The notes below the pieces were generated by a model that did no database searches, had not been told where the DNA came from, and saw nothing but the letters and a program-made list of their open reading frames with translations. Below are positions 12,628 to 19,033 of a stretch of 19,033 bases of DNA, in pieces. The DNA lies in contig JBBQSD010000123.1 of the NCBI GenBank assembly GCA_038214135.1, forward strand, positions 1-19,033, read 5' to 3'. Every line of letters begins with the position of its first letter. The stretch's first letter is position 1. Position numbers and translations under genes: made by a program. Source of the DNA: JANLSE01 sp038214135. GTDB taxonomy: Bacteria; Chloroflexota; Chloroflexia; Chloroflexales; Roseiflexaceae.

Positions 12628-14229
12628 TTACCCTCGCCCTAGGACACGTCGCAGTAATCTGCGCTCCTCTGGCCCGATTGCTCCAAGTATCCATAGCACT
12701 CCCGCATAGATCGGCGCTGCAACCAGCACCGCAGCAGGCCACCCTGCCAGCCAATGCGCGCCAAGCATGGCCGCACTCATGGCTAGCGCACCAACCAATG
12801 GCCGCCATGCCAGCGCTACTAATGGCGGCAGCAGCCCATCACGGCGCAGAATCGGCAGGAACACCGCCAGCAGCACAATTTCCGATAGAATGGTGATGAT
12901 TGCCGCAGCATACAGGCCATAACGTGGTACAAAGATCAGGTTTGCCCCCAGATTAAAGAAGGCACCGATCAAGAACGCACGGGTGATCGAGGTCTGGCGG
13001 TTGAGCGCAATCAGTACATACTGCAGCAACCCATTCACAAATGAAAATGGCAGAAACCAGGCCAGGATGGCCAACACATCCGCAGATATTGGCAGGAATT
13101 GGGCGGTATTGCGGCCATTGACCAGCCAGATCAGATCGGCGGCCAATACACTGATTGCGGCGGCAAGTGGAAAGCCCACCAGCAACAACAGGCGCAATGT
13201 GCCATTCTGAGCCTGGGCCATTGCCACGCGATCCCCGCCAGCTCGCCGCGATAATAACGGAAAGACGGCGAAGGTCACGACTGGTGGTAGAATCATGGCG
13301 ATCCCCAGAACCTTATATGGCACACTATACTGGTTGACCAGCAGATCGCCCTGACCGCCGCCAAAGGCCTTGATGATCAGAATATCGAAGCGAAAGAACA
13401 CGGCATTCAGCAGATTGTTGAGCATCAATGGTAGCGCGATCACACTGATCTGGCGCATCTGAGGAGTATTCCAGACCAATGTTGGCGGGTAGAAATCACG
13501 GATCTGCAACACAAGAAACAGCCCCGCAGTCAGGGTTGTGACAAGCACACTGGCCCATGCCAGGCCGATGACGCCAAAGCCGAGCCACAGTGCCGCCAGA
13601 CGCGCCACCAAGCCCAGCACTCCTGTCGCAACCTCGACCAGGGCCGGGATCTCCATTCGTTCATTGGCATTGTACAGGGCAGTGACAGCACCAGAATAGG
13701 CGCTTGGTAGTAGTGTCAGCAGCAGCACCCAGATCGCCGCCTGGCCGATTGGCGAGATTGGTTCGCCATAGCCCAGGCTACCAAGCAGCCCATAGCCACT
13801 AATCAGCAGAAACGCGGCTGGTGCGGAAGCCAGCACAACCAACAACAACCGCATAGCCAGTGTCACCCCAAACAGACGCCGCGCCGCTGCTGGATCACGG
13901 GCTGCCTCGCGGGTTAGCAACACACCCAACCCAAATTCGGCAATCGTAGCGAGGTACTGGCCGACATACAGTGTCGCCAGATCATATGGGCCAATCTGTG
14001 CGCCAGGCAGTGTTCGTTGCAGAATGACAAAAAAGGCCATATCCAGCGCCCGCACGAACATGCGTAATGCCAATGGCACAGCACTATTCTTGAGCACGCG
14101 CCGAGCAGTATTATTCGGATCATCGTGATAGAAACGCCGCCATAGCAATGCACCGCCAGCAATCAGTGGCAGAACAGCGGCAAGCGCAATTAGAAAGAGG
14201 GTGCTGCGTTCAAATGGCATGCCCGCCAT
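12628..14229 (-). CDS. Polysaccharide/oligosaccharide flippase (MOP/MATE superfamily)
   Basis: 533 residues with about 14 hydrophobic segments. After an N-terminal anchor (LFLIALAAVLPLIAGGALLW), NTARRVLKNSAVPLALRMFVRALDMAFFVILQRTLPG begins the Wzx/MurJ-like fold. Further motifs typical of the family are YVGQYLATIAEFGLGVLLTREAARD and a second-half repeat LPLMLNNLLNAVFFRFDILIIKAFGG. It should move lipid-linked oligosaccharides across the inner membrane for surface polysaccharide, glycoprotein or exopolysaccharide assembly. The extra first helix is unusual compared with ordinary Wzx. The start is ATG 14229; an alternative ATG at 14220 is possible, and neither has a strong ribosome site. The GT39-like glycosyltransferase (16787-18826) is a plausible partner. 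Confidence 0.85.
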   Translation of the reverse strand: MAGMPFERSTLFLIALAAVLPLIAGGALLWRRFYHDDPNNTARRVLKNSAVPLALRMFVRALDMAFFVILQRTLPGAQIGPYDLATLYVGQYLATIAEFGLGVLLTREAARDPAAARRLFGVTLAMRLLLVVLASAPAAFLLISGYGLLGSLGYGEPISPIGQAAIWVLLLTLLPSAYSGAVTALYNANERMEIPALVEVATGVLGLVARLAALWLGFGVIGLAWASVLVTTLTAGLFLVLQIRDFYPPTLVWNTPQMRQISVIALPLMLNNLLNAVFFRFDILIIKAFGGGQGDLLVNQYSVPYKVLGIAMILPPVVTFAVFPLLSRRAGGDRVAMAQAQNGTLRLLLLVGFPLAAAISVLAADLIWLVNGRNTAQFLPISADVLAILAWFLPFSFVNGLLQYVLIALNRQTSITRAFLIGAFFNLGANLIFVPRYGLYAAAIITILSEIVLLAVFLPILRRDGLLPPLVALAWRPLVGALAMSAAMLGAHWLAGWPAAVLVAAPIYAGVLWILGAIGPEERRLLRRVLGRG

Positions 14230-14244
14230 CTTACCACGAAGATA

Positions 14245-14430
14245 AGGAGTCAGGAGTCAGGAGTCAGAAGAGTAAGAACCTGTGTAGAGTGTAGACCCAT
14301 GTGTCTGCCCACGCAGAAGCAAGAACCGAAACAAGAGAACAAGAACCCAGGAGTCAGGAGTCAGGAGTCAGAAGAGCAAGAACCTGTGTAGGGTGCCGAC
14401 CCATGTGTCTGCCCACCCAGAAGCGAGACT
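14245..14430 (+). repeat. Two ~82-bp direct repeats, each starting with three AGGAGTC heptamers
   Basis: Copy A 14245-14326 and copy B 14349-14430 are offset by 104 bases. Both read three AGGAGTC, AGAAGAG(T/C)AAGAACCTGTGTAG, then GACCCATGTGTCTGCCCAC and CAGAAGC. They differ at only a few positions. The spacer is A/G-rich (GAAACAAGAGAACAAG), like the tract at 7948-8011. No coding sequence is visible in 14230-14672. Confidence 0.85.
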
Positions 14431-14431
14431 G

Positions 14432-14554
14432 CCCTGGATGTGTACCAGGCACCCCAGCCTAGCAGCATACGGCGGCGTGGAATCAGCACATTGGGTCAAA
14501 GAGCGGCATGGAGCAGGAATTAGCCACCGAGTTGCTTTCAATCATCAAAACGGC
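14432..14554 (+). repeat. Right arm of the 123-bp inverted repeat
   Basis: Partner of 11079-11201 in inverted orientation, about 85% identical by hand. It follows directly on the second heptamer-led repeat, as the left arm also lies next to heptamer arrays. Confidence 0.85.
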
Positions 14555-14609
14555 TGCTGTTAGACGCTGCAGTTGCTTTCAATCATCAAAACGGCTGCTG
14601 TTAGACGCT
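14531..14609 (+). repeat. Tandem duplication of a 38-bp sequence (41-bp period)
   Basis: The 38 bases beginning GTTGCTTTCAATCATCAAAA are present identically at 14531-14568 and 14572-14609. The second copy runs into the hairpin AGACGCTCC-AGC-GGAGCGTCT (14603-14623), whereas the first copy breaks off at AGACGCT. This looks like a recent local duplication inside the right repeat arm. Confidence 0.9.
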
Positions 14610-14672
14610 CCAGCGGAGCGTCTCTACCCTCGTGTCTCTCCTGAATTCTGCCTCCTGCCTCCTGAATGCTGG

Positions 14673-15431
14673 TTACGGCCCCTTGGGAAACTGCCCACTA
14701 CCGGGGACTTCCTGACCAACCAAGAGCGTTATGTTGCTGTCCGTCACCACATTGCCATAGATGTCGGTGATGCGGAATGTGTATGGCCCTGGCCCCATGC
14801 CACTAAAAGCCACAAAATAGTTGTAATCCTGGCGTGCGGCGCTGACAAATTGGCCTGTGCCATCGCGATATTCAAACTTGGCAATTGGGTTGCGGTGATT
14901 ACGAACCTGCACGGCCGTCCACCATTGGCTGCTGCCCTCCTTGAAGCGATAGCGAATCGGCCCGCTGATGGCTGGGCTGACGATTCGCCATGTGATTGGT
15001 ACCCGCCCTGCGGAGAGATCGGCGATTGCGGCGAAGGCCTGCGGGCTCAGATCAATATCGCCAACCGGGCAGCCAGGGCATTGATCCACAATGCGAATCG
15101 TGATTGTTGCACGCGGGCCAGTGACTTCTAGAAACGCGCCGCACAGCGCAGAATCGGCATAATCTGTATGATTCAGCGCGCCGATGATCAGATCCTGTGG
15201 CGATGGATCGAATGAGCAGTTGCCGCTGCCATCGGCTTCGGTATAGTAGGTCGCTTCGCCTGTATGCGTTGGGTTGCTCGGGCCTGCCACAGTGCCAGCC
15301 TTCGTGACAAATGGCAGATAGGTGGCGTAATTGGCGGCTGCGAACAGCAATTCTTGGGCAAAGAAACTGCCAGTAGCCACGGCCACCAGGATGATCAGCC
15401 AATCCCAGCGCGCTGGACGATGGTGGATCAT
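14673..15431 (-). CDS. Secreted bacterial expansin (EXLX1-like, with CBM63 domain)
   Basis: 252 residues. An N-terminal hydrophobic segment (LIILVAVATGSFFAQELLFAA) acts as signal peptide or anchor. Domain 1 (about 55-152) is a double-psi beta barrel: GEATYY (59-63 region), cysteines 72, 97, 118 and 121, and DQCPGC (116-121) then GDIDLSPQAF, with Asp116 and Asp127 in the places of the Asp71/Asp82 pair of Bacillus subtilis EXLX1. Domain 2 (about 157-236) is the cellulose-binding CBM63: Trp170-Trp171 match its surface aromatics (QWWTAVQVRNHRNPI). Expansins loosen cellulose or plant and bacterial walls without hydrolysis. The C-terminal tail is short and has no anchor motif. Start ATG 15431 has AAGGG (15438-15444 region) upstream; a TATAGT at 15482-15487 (minus) may be its -10. 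Confidence 0.88.
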   Translation of the reverse strand: MIHHRPARWDWLIILVAVATGSFFAQELLFAAANYATYLPFVTKAGTVAGPSNPTHTGEATYYTEADGSGNCSFDPSPQDLIIGALNHTDYADSALCGAFLEVTGPRATITIRIVDQCPGCPVGDIDLSPQAFAAIADLSAGRVPITWRIVSPAISGPIRYRFKEGSSQWWTAVQVRNHRNPIAKFEYRDGTGQFVSAARQDYNYFVAFSGMGPGPYTFRITDIYGNVVTDSNITLLVGQEVPGSGQFPKGP

Positions 15432-15533
15432 GAAGCATGCCCTTTCTGTTGCGTTGCTACAGATGGCGGAATCCTGCTGATACTATAGGTTCAGATGCGG
15501 AGGAACAACATTTCGAGATCATCACGAATAATT

Positions 15534-15572
15534 CCTTTAGGCGTGGAAGCTCACCAGCTTCAGTGGTGGGAG
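15534..15572 (+). mobile_element. Upstream IS605-type end-like hairpin (second omega-RNA 3'-end look-alike)
   Basis: CCTTTAG (15534-15540) is followed by GAAGCT-CACC-AGCTTC (15546-15561) and the overlapping stem CTCACCA (15550-15556) with TGGTGGG (15564-15570). The order AAGC, hairpin, GGTGGG resembles the 3' end of IS605/IS1341 elements, as also seen at 16748-16767. It may be the left end of this tnpB element or the right end of a lost neighbour. Confidence 0.45.
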
Positions 15573-15625
15573 GAAACACCTCGCTTTAGCCCGCTTCAGC
15601 GACACGTACACAAACGTTCGCACTG

Positions 15626-15634
15626 TGGTATACT
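15626..15634 (+). promoter_or_regulatory. Extended -10 candidate for tnpB
   Basis: TGGTATACT matches TGnTATAAT except one base. Transcription would start close to the GTG at 15642, so the message may be nearly leaderless. There is no supporting -35. Confidence 0.3.
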
Positions 15635-15641
15635 TCACATT

Positions 15642-16760
15642 GTGAAGATAACGGCACAACTGAAACTCCAACCTACGCCGGAACAAGCGTTGTTGCTGAT
15701 GCAGACGCTTGAACGGGCGAATGCCGCCTGCACCTTTATTAGTCAGGTTGCGTGGGATAGTCGCACGTTCGGCAAGTTCCCGCTTCAAAAACTGTGTTAT
15801 GAGTCGGTGCGAGAACAGTTTGGCCTTGGCGCACAAATGGTCATCCGCTGTATTGCCAAGGTTGCGGATGCCTACAAACTGGATCGGGACGTGCAACGGT
15901 CGTTTCGCCCAACGTCTGCCATTGCCTATGATGATCGTATCCTTTCCTATGCCTTGCCCGACTCGTCGGTGTCGATCTGGACATTGGACAAACGGCAATC
16001 GATCCCGTTTGTGTGTGGAGTACGCCAACGGGCTTTGCTTGCGAGTCACCAGGGCGAAACCGATCTGGCCTGCGTGCGTGGGCAATGGTACTTGTTTGCC
16101 GTCTGTGATGTCGATGCACCCGATCCCATTGATATTGAAGGCGTCTTGGGTATCGACATGGGCGTGACGAACATTGCGGTTGACTCGGACGGCGAAACGC
16201 ATTCGGGCACGGCGATCAAACAGATTCGGTATCGACACCGCCGACTCAGAACCAAGCTGCAAAAGAAGCGCACGTTGGGAACACGTCGTAGGTTGAAGCG
16301 GCTGGCAGGGCAGGAATATCGGTTTGCCACCTGGGTAAACCACAATCTCTCCAAACGGATGGTTGCGAAGGCCAAACGCACAAAGCGGGCGATAGCGGTT
16401 GAAGATTTGACCCATATTCGCACGCGGGTGAGGGCTCGACGGTCGCAGCGCGCAACACTCCATTCCTGGGCGTTTGCTCAGTTGCGTATGTGTATCGGTT
16501 ATAAGGCGCGATTGTCGGGTGTTCCGGTGCATGCCGTCGATCCGCGTAATACCAGTCGAACGTGTCCCCAATGCGGTGGTATTGACAAGGCCAACCGCAC
16601 AACGCAAGCCCTGTTTGTCTGCACAGCATGCGGCTTCGCTGGGCCAGCAGATGTGATCGCGGCGGGCAATATTGCTCGTCGGGCGCTCGTAACTGCGCCA
16701 TACTGCTCGGATGCGGGAACCGCGTTTCCCGTAGCGCCAGAGCAAAGCCCAATCCTTTAG
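15642..16760 (+). CDS. tnpB: RNA-guided nuclease TnpB (IS605 OrfB / IS1341 type)
   Basis: 372 residues. The RuvC-like catalytic residues are all present: Asp172 in LGIDMGVTNIAVDSDG, Glu254 in AIAVEDLTHIR, and Asp337 in GPADVIAAGNIARRA. The zinc finger has Cys308/Cys311 (SRTCPQCG) and Cys327/Cys330 (FVCTACGF). TnpB uses an RNA made from the element's right end to cut DNA and thereby maintains the transposon. No TnpA (Y1 transposase) is nearby, so this is an IS1341-like, non-autonomous element. GTG 15642 is chosen because VKITAQLKLQPTPEQ is the usual N terminus; the frame is open further upstream through the end-like hairpin. The Asn normally following in D-x-NAA is Ile, a small deviation. Confidence 0.9.
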   Translation: MKITAQLKLQPTPEQALLLMQTLERANAACTFISQVAWDSRTFGKFPLQKLCYESVREQFGLGAQMVIRCIAKVADAYKLDRDVQRSFRPTSAIAYDDRILSYALPDSSVSIWTLDKRQSIPFVCGVRQRALLASHQGETDLACVRGQWYLFAVCDVDAPDPIDIEGVLGIDMGVTNIAVDSDGETHSGTAIKQIRYRHRRLRTKLQKKRTLGTRRRLKRLAGQEYRFATWVNHNLSKRMVAKAKRTKRAIAVEDLTHIRTRVRARRSQRATLHSWAFAQLRMCIGYKARLSGVPVHAVDPRNTSRTCPQCGGIDKANRTTQALFVCTACGFAGPADVIAAGNIARRALVTAPYCSDAGTAFPVAPEQSPIL

Positions 16761-16767
16761 GTTTGGG
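16748..16767 (+). ncRNA. Right-end hairpin / probable omega-RNA 3' end over the tnpB stop
   Basis: CCCAATCC (16748-16755), loop TTTA, then GGTTTGGG (16760-16767), with one T-T mismatch. The stop codon TAG (16758-16760) lies in the loop and stem. TnpB guide RNAs end in such a hairpin, and the bases immediately after it (from 16768) act as guide. The same structure could end the convergent GT39 transcript. Confidence 0.6.
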
Positions 16768-16786
16768 TACGTTACAATAGGTGTGC

Positions 16787-18826
16787 TCAGCCGCGAGGCG
16801 GGGAACTGGCCGGAATTACCAGCAGCAGGTAGTGGGCATTGCAATCGCTGACCTTCATGATCCGGAGTGTACTGTGTGGGTATGTTGCCATGAGCGCCAG
16901 GAGCGTCATATCATCGTTTGTGTTGAGCGCAAATAACCCAGCCTTGCCATGCAGATCCACTCCAATGGCAGATGCTGGCCCAACCACAACCTGTTGATAC
17001 TGAATCTGGCCAAGTTCAATGCCAACCGCTCGATAATCGACCCAGCCATCCCTGGCGACAAACCAGACATTCTCACGCGGATTGCCAGCATCAATGAATG
17101 CTTGCATCTCGTGGGCCATATCGGCAGAGTGCAACACATTCTGGCAATAACCAAGCGGGTATTCTACGAAGATCCGTTCACGGTTGATCAGGATCGTTCC
17201 ACTGACCAGAAACCCAATCAGCGCCATTGTTGGAATATGTAGCCATATGCGTTGAATGCGTGCCCGTTCGAGTAGCATCCCTGGAACAATTGCGCACAGG
17301 ATCATGGCCATTGGAATGGCACCGCCCGTTCGTACCAGGCTCGGGTTCTCACGCGGGAAGGCGATACTCAGCGCAGAGGGGATTAACATGAGAATTCCAG
17401 CACCAAGCAGCATGATCGGCCAGGGATCGCGCCGCCGAATGCCAATCACGATTGCGCCTGTTGCACCAATCACAATCAGGCCACCCAGGATGCTATCGAC
17501 CGACGGCTTGAAGCGCAGATTCACCACCCAGGTATCATCGGCGGTGTAGTTGAACATCAGCAGAACATTACCGATATTATTGAACAATATCTCTGGCGCA
17601 CTGCCCGGAATCTGCCGCTCCAGGCTTGTCAGCCGCGTGCTTGCCCGATAGAACAGTTTATCTGGATGATCGATGCCATAGCGCATGAGTGGCATCATCA
17701 CCAGCAGTGCCAGCAGCAGCGCCAGGCCACCAGTCACCAGTGTTCGCACGGCAGCGGCCCGTTCGCGCTGCCAGTACTGCCACATCGCCCAGCAGCCGAC
17801 CAGCAACCCAAATACCGGCAGCATGAAGCGGAAGGCGGTATAGCCCTGGAGCCCAATGCCGAGCCAGATCCCAGCGGCGATCATGGAGTTGCGCCGATCG
17901 CGGCGCAGGCCACGAACCAGAAAATACATCGTCCATGCCACCGCACAGGGTGCCAGCGGGTAGCGTAGCCCATAGCGCGTCGCCAGCACGGACCAGCTTG
18001 TGACAGCAGCAAACAGTGTGGCCAGCAGCGCGGTGCGTGTGCCAAACAGTTCCCGCCCAAGCAGGAATATGGCTGGCAGCATCAGCCAACCGATCAGCGC
18101 GGTGCCGAGTTTCAGCGCCATATAATCGAGCGGCAGATGAAAGAGCCTGATCAGCGCAACCGTCCAGTAGAACTGCCATGGCTCGCGGCCGGTGTTGCGT
18201 TCAAAAAAGATATGTGGGATGCCCTGGAGTACATCGTTGACATCAAGCAGCTTTTCGGCGTGATCCATGATCATATCACGCGGGATCTGGCGCAGCTCAA
18301 CAAACCGAAATGCGGCACCAAGCGCGAGTATCGCCAGCAGAATCAGCAACACCCCAATGCGCCTAGGCGTCAGCTTTCGCCATCGATCACCCAGGCGCAC
18401 CCGCCACCAGCCGGGTGGTAGTTCGGCCCAGGCCAGCCCAAACAGCACAATGCTCACAAGCCAGGGTACAACATTCTCCCACCGATAGCGATTGCCACCA
18501 CTGGCCCAGAAGATCAGCCCGCCGACCAGGCATGCTGGAATCAGCAGCCAGATGCGCCAACTCGCCAGAAGTGATTGAACTGGCCGTTGTGTGAATGCCA
18601 CGCTAGGCAGCGCGGATGTGCCAAACACGGTACAGCCAAGCGCAAGCGCGAAGCTAGCAATGCCAAGCCAGTACAGGCGATTGGCAATTTCTGCCTGGGC
18701 GACAATGGCAACCAGCGCTGCCATCAGCAGGAGGATACGTTGCCGATCTGTTTGTTCTAATGCGCTCCATCGACGCATCATCAATTGGTGAGAACCCTGT
18801 AGCCGAGATGCGGGCTTGGCACCCAT
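16787..18826 (-). CDS. GT39-like membrane glycosyltransferase (GT-C fold)
   Basis: 679 residues with 12 or more hydrophobic segments. After a long N-terminal membrane region, the first extracytoplasmic loop carries RDMIMDHAEKLLDVNDVLQGIP (Asp188, His189, Glu191), in the place of the acidic catalytic motif of ArnT/PMT-type GT-C enzymes, followed by FERNTGREPWQFYW. The middle region (TALIGWLMLPAIFLLGRELFGTRTALLATLFAAVTSW) is typical of this family, and a soluble C-terminal part (about 540-679) follows. It should transfer a sugar from a polyprenyl-phosphate donor to a protein or lipid outside the membrane; the substrate is unknown. ATG 18826 has AGGAG 6 bases upstream (ctcct at 18833-18837). Its stop lies only 26 bases from that of the convergent tnpB. 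Confidence 0.82.
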   Translation of the reverse strand: MGAKPASRLQGSHQLMMRRWSALEQTDRQRILLLMAALVAIVAQAEIANRLYWLGIASFALALGCTVFGTSALPSVAFTQRPVQSLLASWRIWLLIPACLVGGLIFWASGGNRYRWENVVPWLVSIVLFGLAWAELPPGWWRVRLGDRWRKLTPRRIGVLLILLAILALGAAFRFVELRQIPRDMIMDHAEKLLDVNDVLQGIPHIFFERNTGREPWQFYWTVALIRLFHLPLDYMALKLGTALIGWLMLPAIFLLGRELFGTRTALLATLFAAVTSWSVLATRYGLRYPLAPCAVAWTMYFLVRGLRRDRRNSMIAAGIWLGIGLQGYTAFRFMLPVFGLLVGCWAMWQYWQRERAAAVRTLVTGGLALLLALLVMMPLMRYGIDHPDKLFYRASTRLTSLERQIPGSAPEILFNNIGNVLLMFNYTADDTWVVNLRFKPSVDSILGGLIVIGATGAIVIGIRRRDPWPIMLLGAGILMLIPSALSIAFPRENPSLVRTGGAIPMAMILCAIVPGMLLERARIQRIWLHIPTMALIGFLVSGTILINRERIFVEYPLGYCQNVLHSADMAHEMQAFIDAGNPRENVWFVARDGWVDYRAVGIELGQIQYQQVVVGPASAIGVDLHGKAGLFALNTNDDMTLLALMATYPHSTLRIMKVSDCNAHYLLLVIPASSPPRG

Positions 18827-18858
18827 GGATGGCTCCTATGCAGAAATCGCGTTATATT

Positions 18859-18960
18859 GGCCCCTCACCCCTGACCCCGCTCCCACGCCGGGGCGAGGGG
18901 AATTGCTCGATATGGAACCCATTGCGCCCCTCCCCACCTGTGAGAGAGGGCTGGGGCAAG
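18859..18960. repeat. C/G-rich hairpin repeat, third family member
   Basis: CCCCTCACCCCTGACCCC, then ACGCCGGGGCGAGGGG, then a second CCCCTCCCCACCTGTGAGAGAGGGCTGGGG part. Its two-hairpin layout matches the 2131-2294 element, including CACCTGTG versus CACAGGTG in the loop region. It starts 33 bases upstream of the GT39 start codon. No gene. Confidence 0.65.
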
Positions 18961-18968
18961 GTCGGTTT

Positions 18969-18996
18969 TCGGCTATCGGCTATCGGCTATCGGCTA
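18969..18996 (+). repeat. Heptamer tandem repeat TCGGCTA, 4 copies
   Basis: Exact copies at 18969-18975, 18976-18982, 18983-18989 and 18990-18996. The same heptamer is found at 2502-2526, in both cases downstream of a C/G-rich hairpin repeat. Confidence 0.9.
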
Positions 18997-19033
18997 TTTG
19001 TTAGGGCCGCCTTGCAACCACAAAGATATTGCT

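Noticed and set aside
14531..14609. Possible CRISPR: a 38-base repeat beginning GTTGCTTTCAAT, present twice
   Set aside because: Only two copies separated by 3 bases, no spacers and no cas genes; it is a plain tandem duplication inside a dispersed repeat.
14508..15131. 207-codon plus-strand frame opposite the expansin gene
   Set aside because: Begins in repeat DNA and overlaps the expansin coding sequence in antisense; no protein-like pattern.
15537..16844. 435-codon open frame on the minus strand opposite tnpB
   Set aside because: An antisense shadow of tnpB; it has no recognisable domains, and it runs through the element's end hairpin.

Overview
The window looks like accessory DNA of a filamentous Chloroflexota bacterium (class Chloroflexia). 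That is an inference from the style of the SIR2/STAND/HEAT genes, the two-hairpin C/G-rich intergenic repeats and the codon use; there is no rRNA, tRNA or phylogenetic marker to prove it. No tRNA, rRNA or CRISPR array was found.

Layout. (1) 20-564: an autoregulated-looking type II toxin-antitoxin operon whose RelE/ParE-like toxin is frameshifted near its end by what looks like loss of one 5-bp tandem unit. (2) 584-2123: soluble pyridine nucleotide transhydrogenase (sthA) with its own extended -10 promoter. (3) 2131-2526: a MITE-like C/G-rich repeat and a heptamer tandem repeat. (4) 2541-9668: the main point of interest, a candidate NAD/STAND-type conflict (defence-like) module. It contains a 193-aa putative adaptor, a SIR2-like/STAND NTPase/transmembrane/HEAT receptor, an orphan antitoxin-like gene, and a 329-aa SIR2-like protein. 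The adaptor and the small SIR2 protein end in nearly the same ~60-residue coiled-coil module, encoded by 183-bp direct repeats about 87% identical that bracket the receptor. The receptor's reading frame stays open from 3430 to 7947 except for three TGA codons, all at the same position of a 38-codon HEAT unit where sister units encode Arg. (5) 9693-10932: hairpin repeat, orphan HigA-type antitoxin, excisionase-type HTH protein with a strong promoter, and a small unknown protein.

(6) 10949-14623: two membrane-protein genes on the minus strand (an MFS transporter and a polysaccharide flippase) bracketed by 123-bp inverted repeats (about 85% identical), heptamer tandem repeats and perfect hairpins. 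(7) 14673-15431: a secreted bacterial expansin (minus strand). (8) 15534-16767: an IS605/IS1341-type tnpB with a right-end hairpin over its stop codon, plus a second, similar hairpin upstream. (9) 16787-18826: a GT39-like membrane glycosyltransferase (minus), followed by another C/G-rich repeat and TCGGCTA heptamers.

How it fits together. The glycan-related genes (flippase, GT-C glycosyltransferase, expansin) suggest cell-surface and extracellular polysaccharide functions. The left half is a repeat-rich defence/addiction region with several broken or orphan parts, consistent with frequent gene turnover. All identity figures are hand alignments; all function calls rest on motifs recognised by eye.
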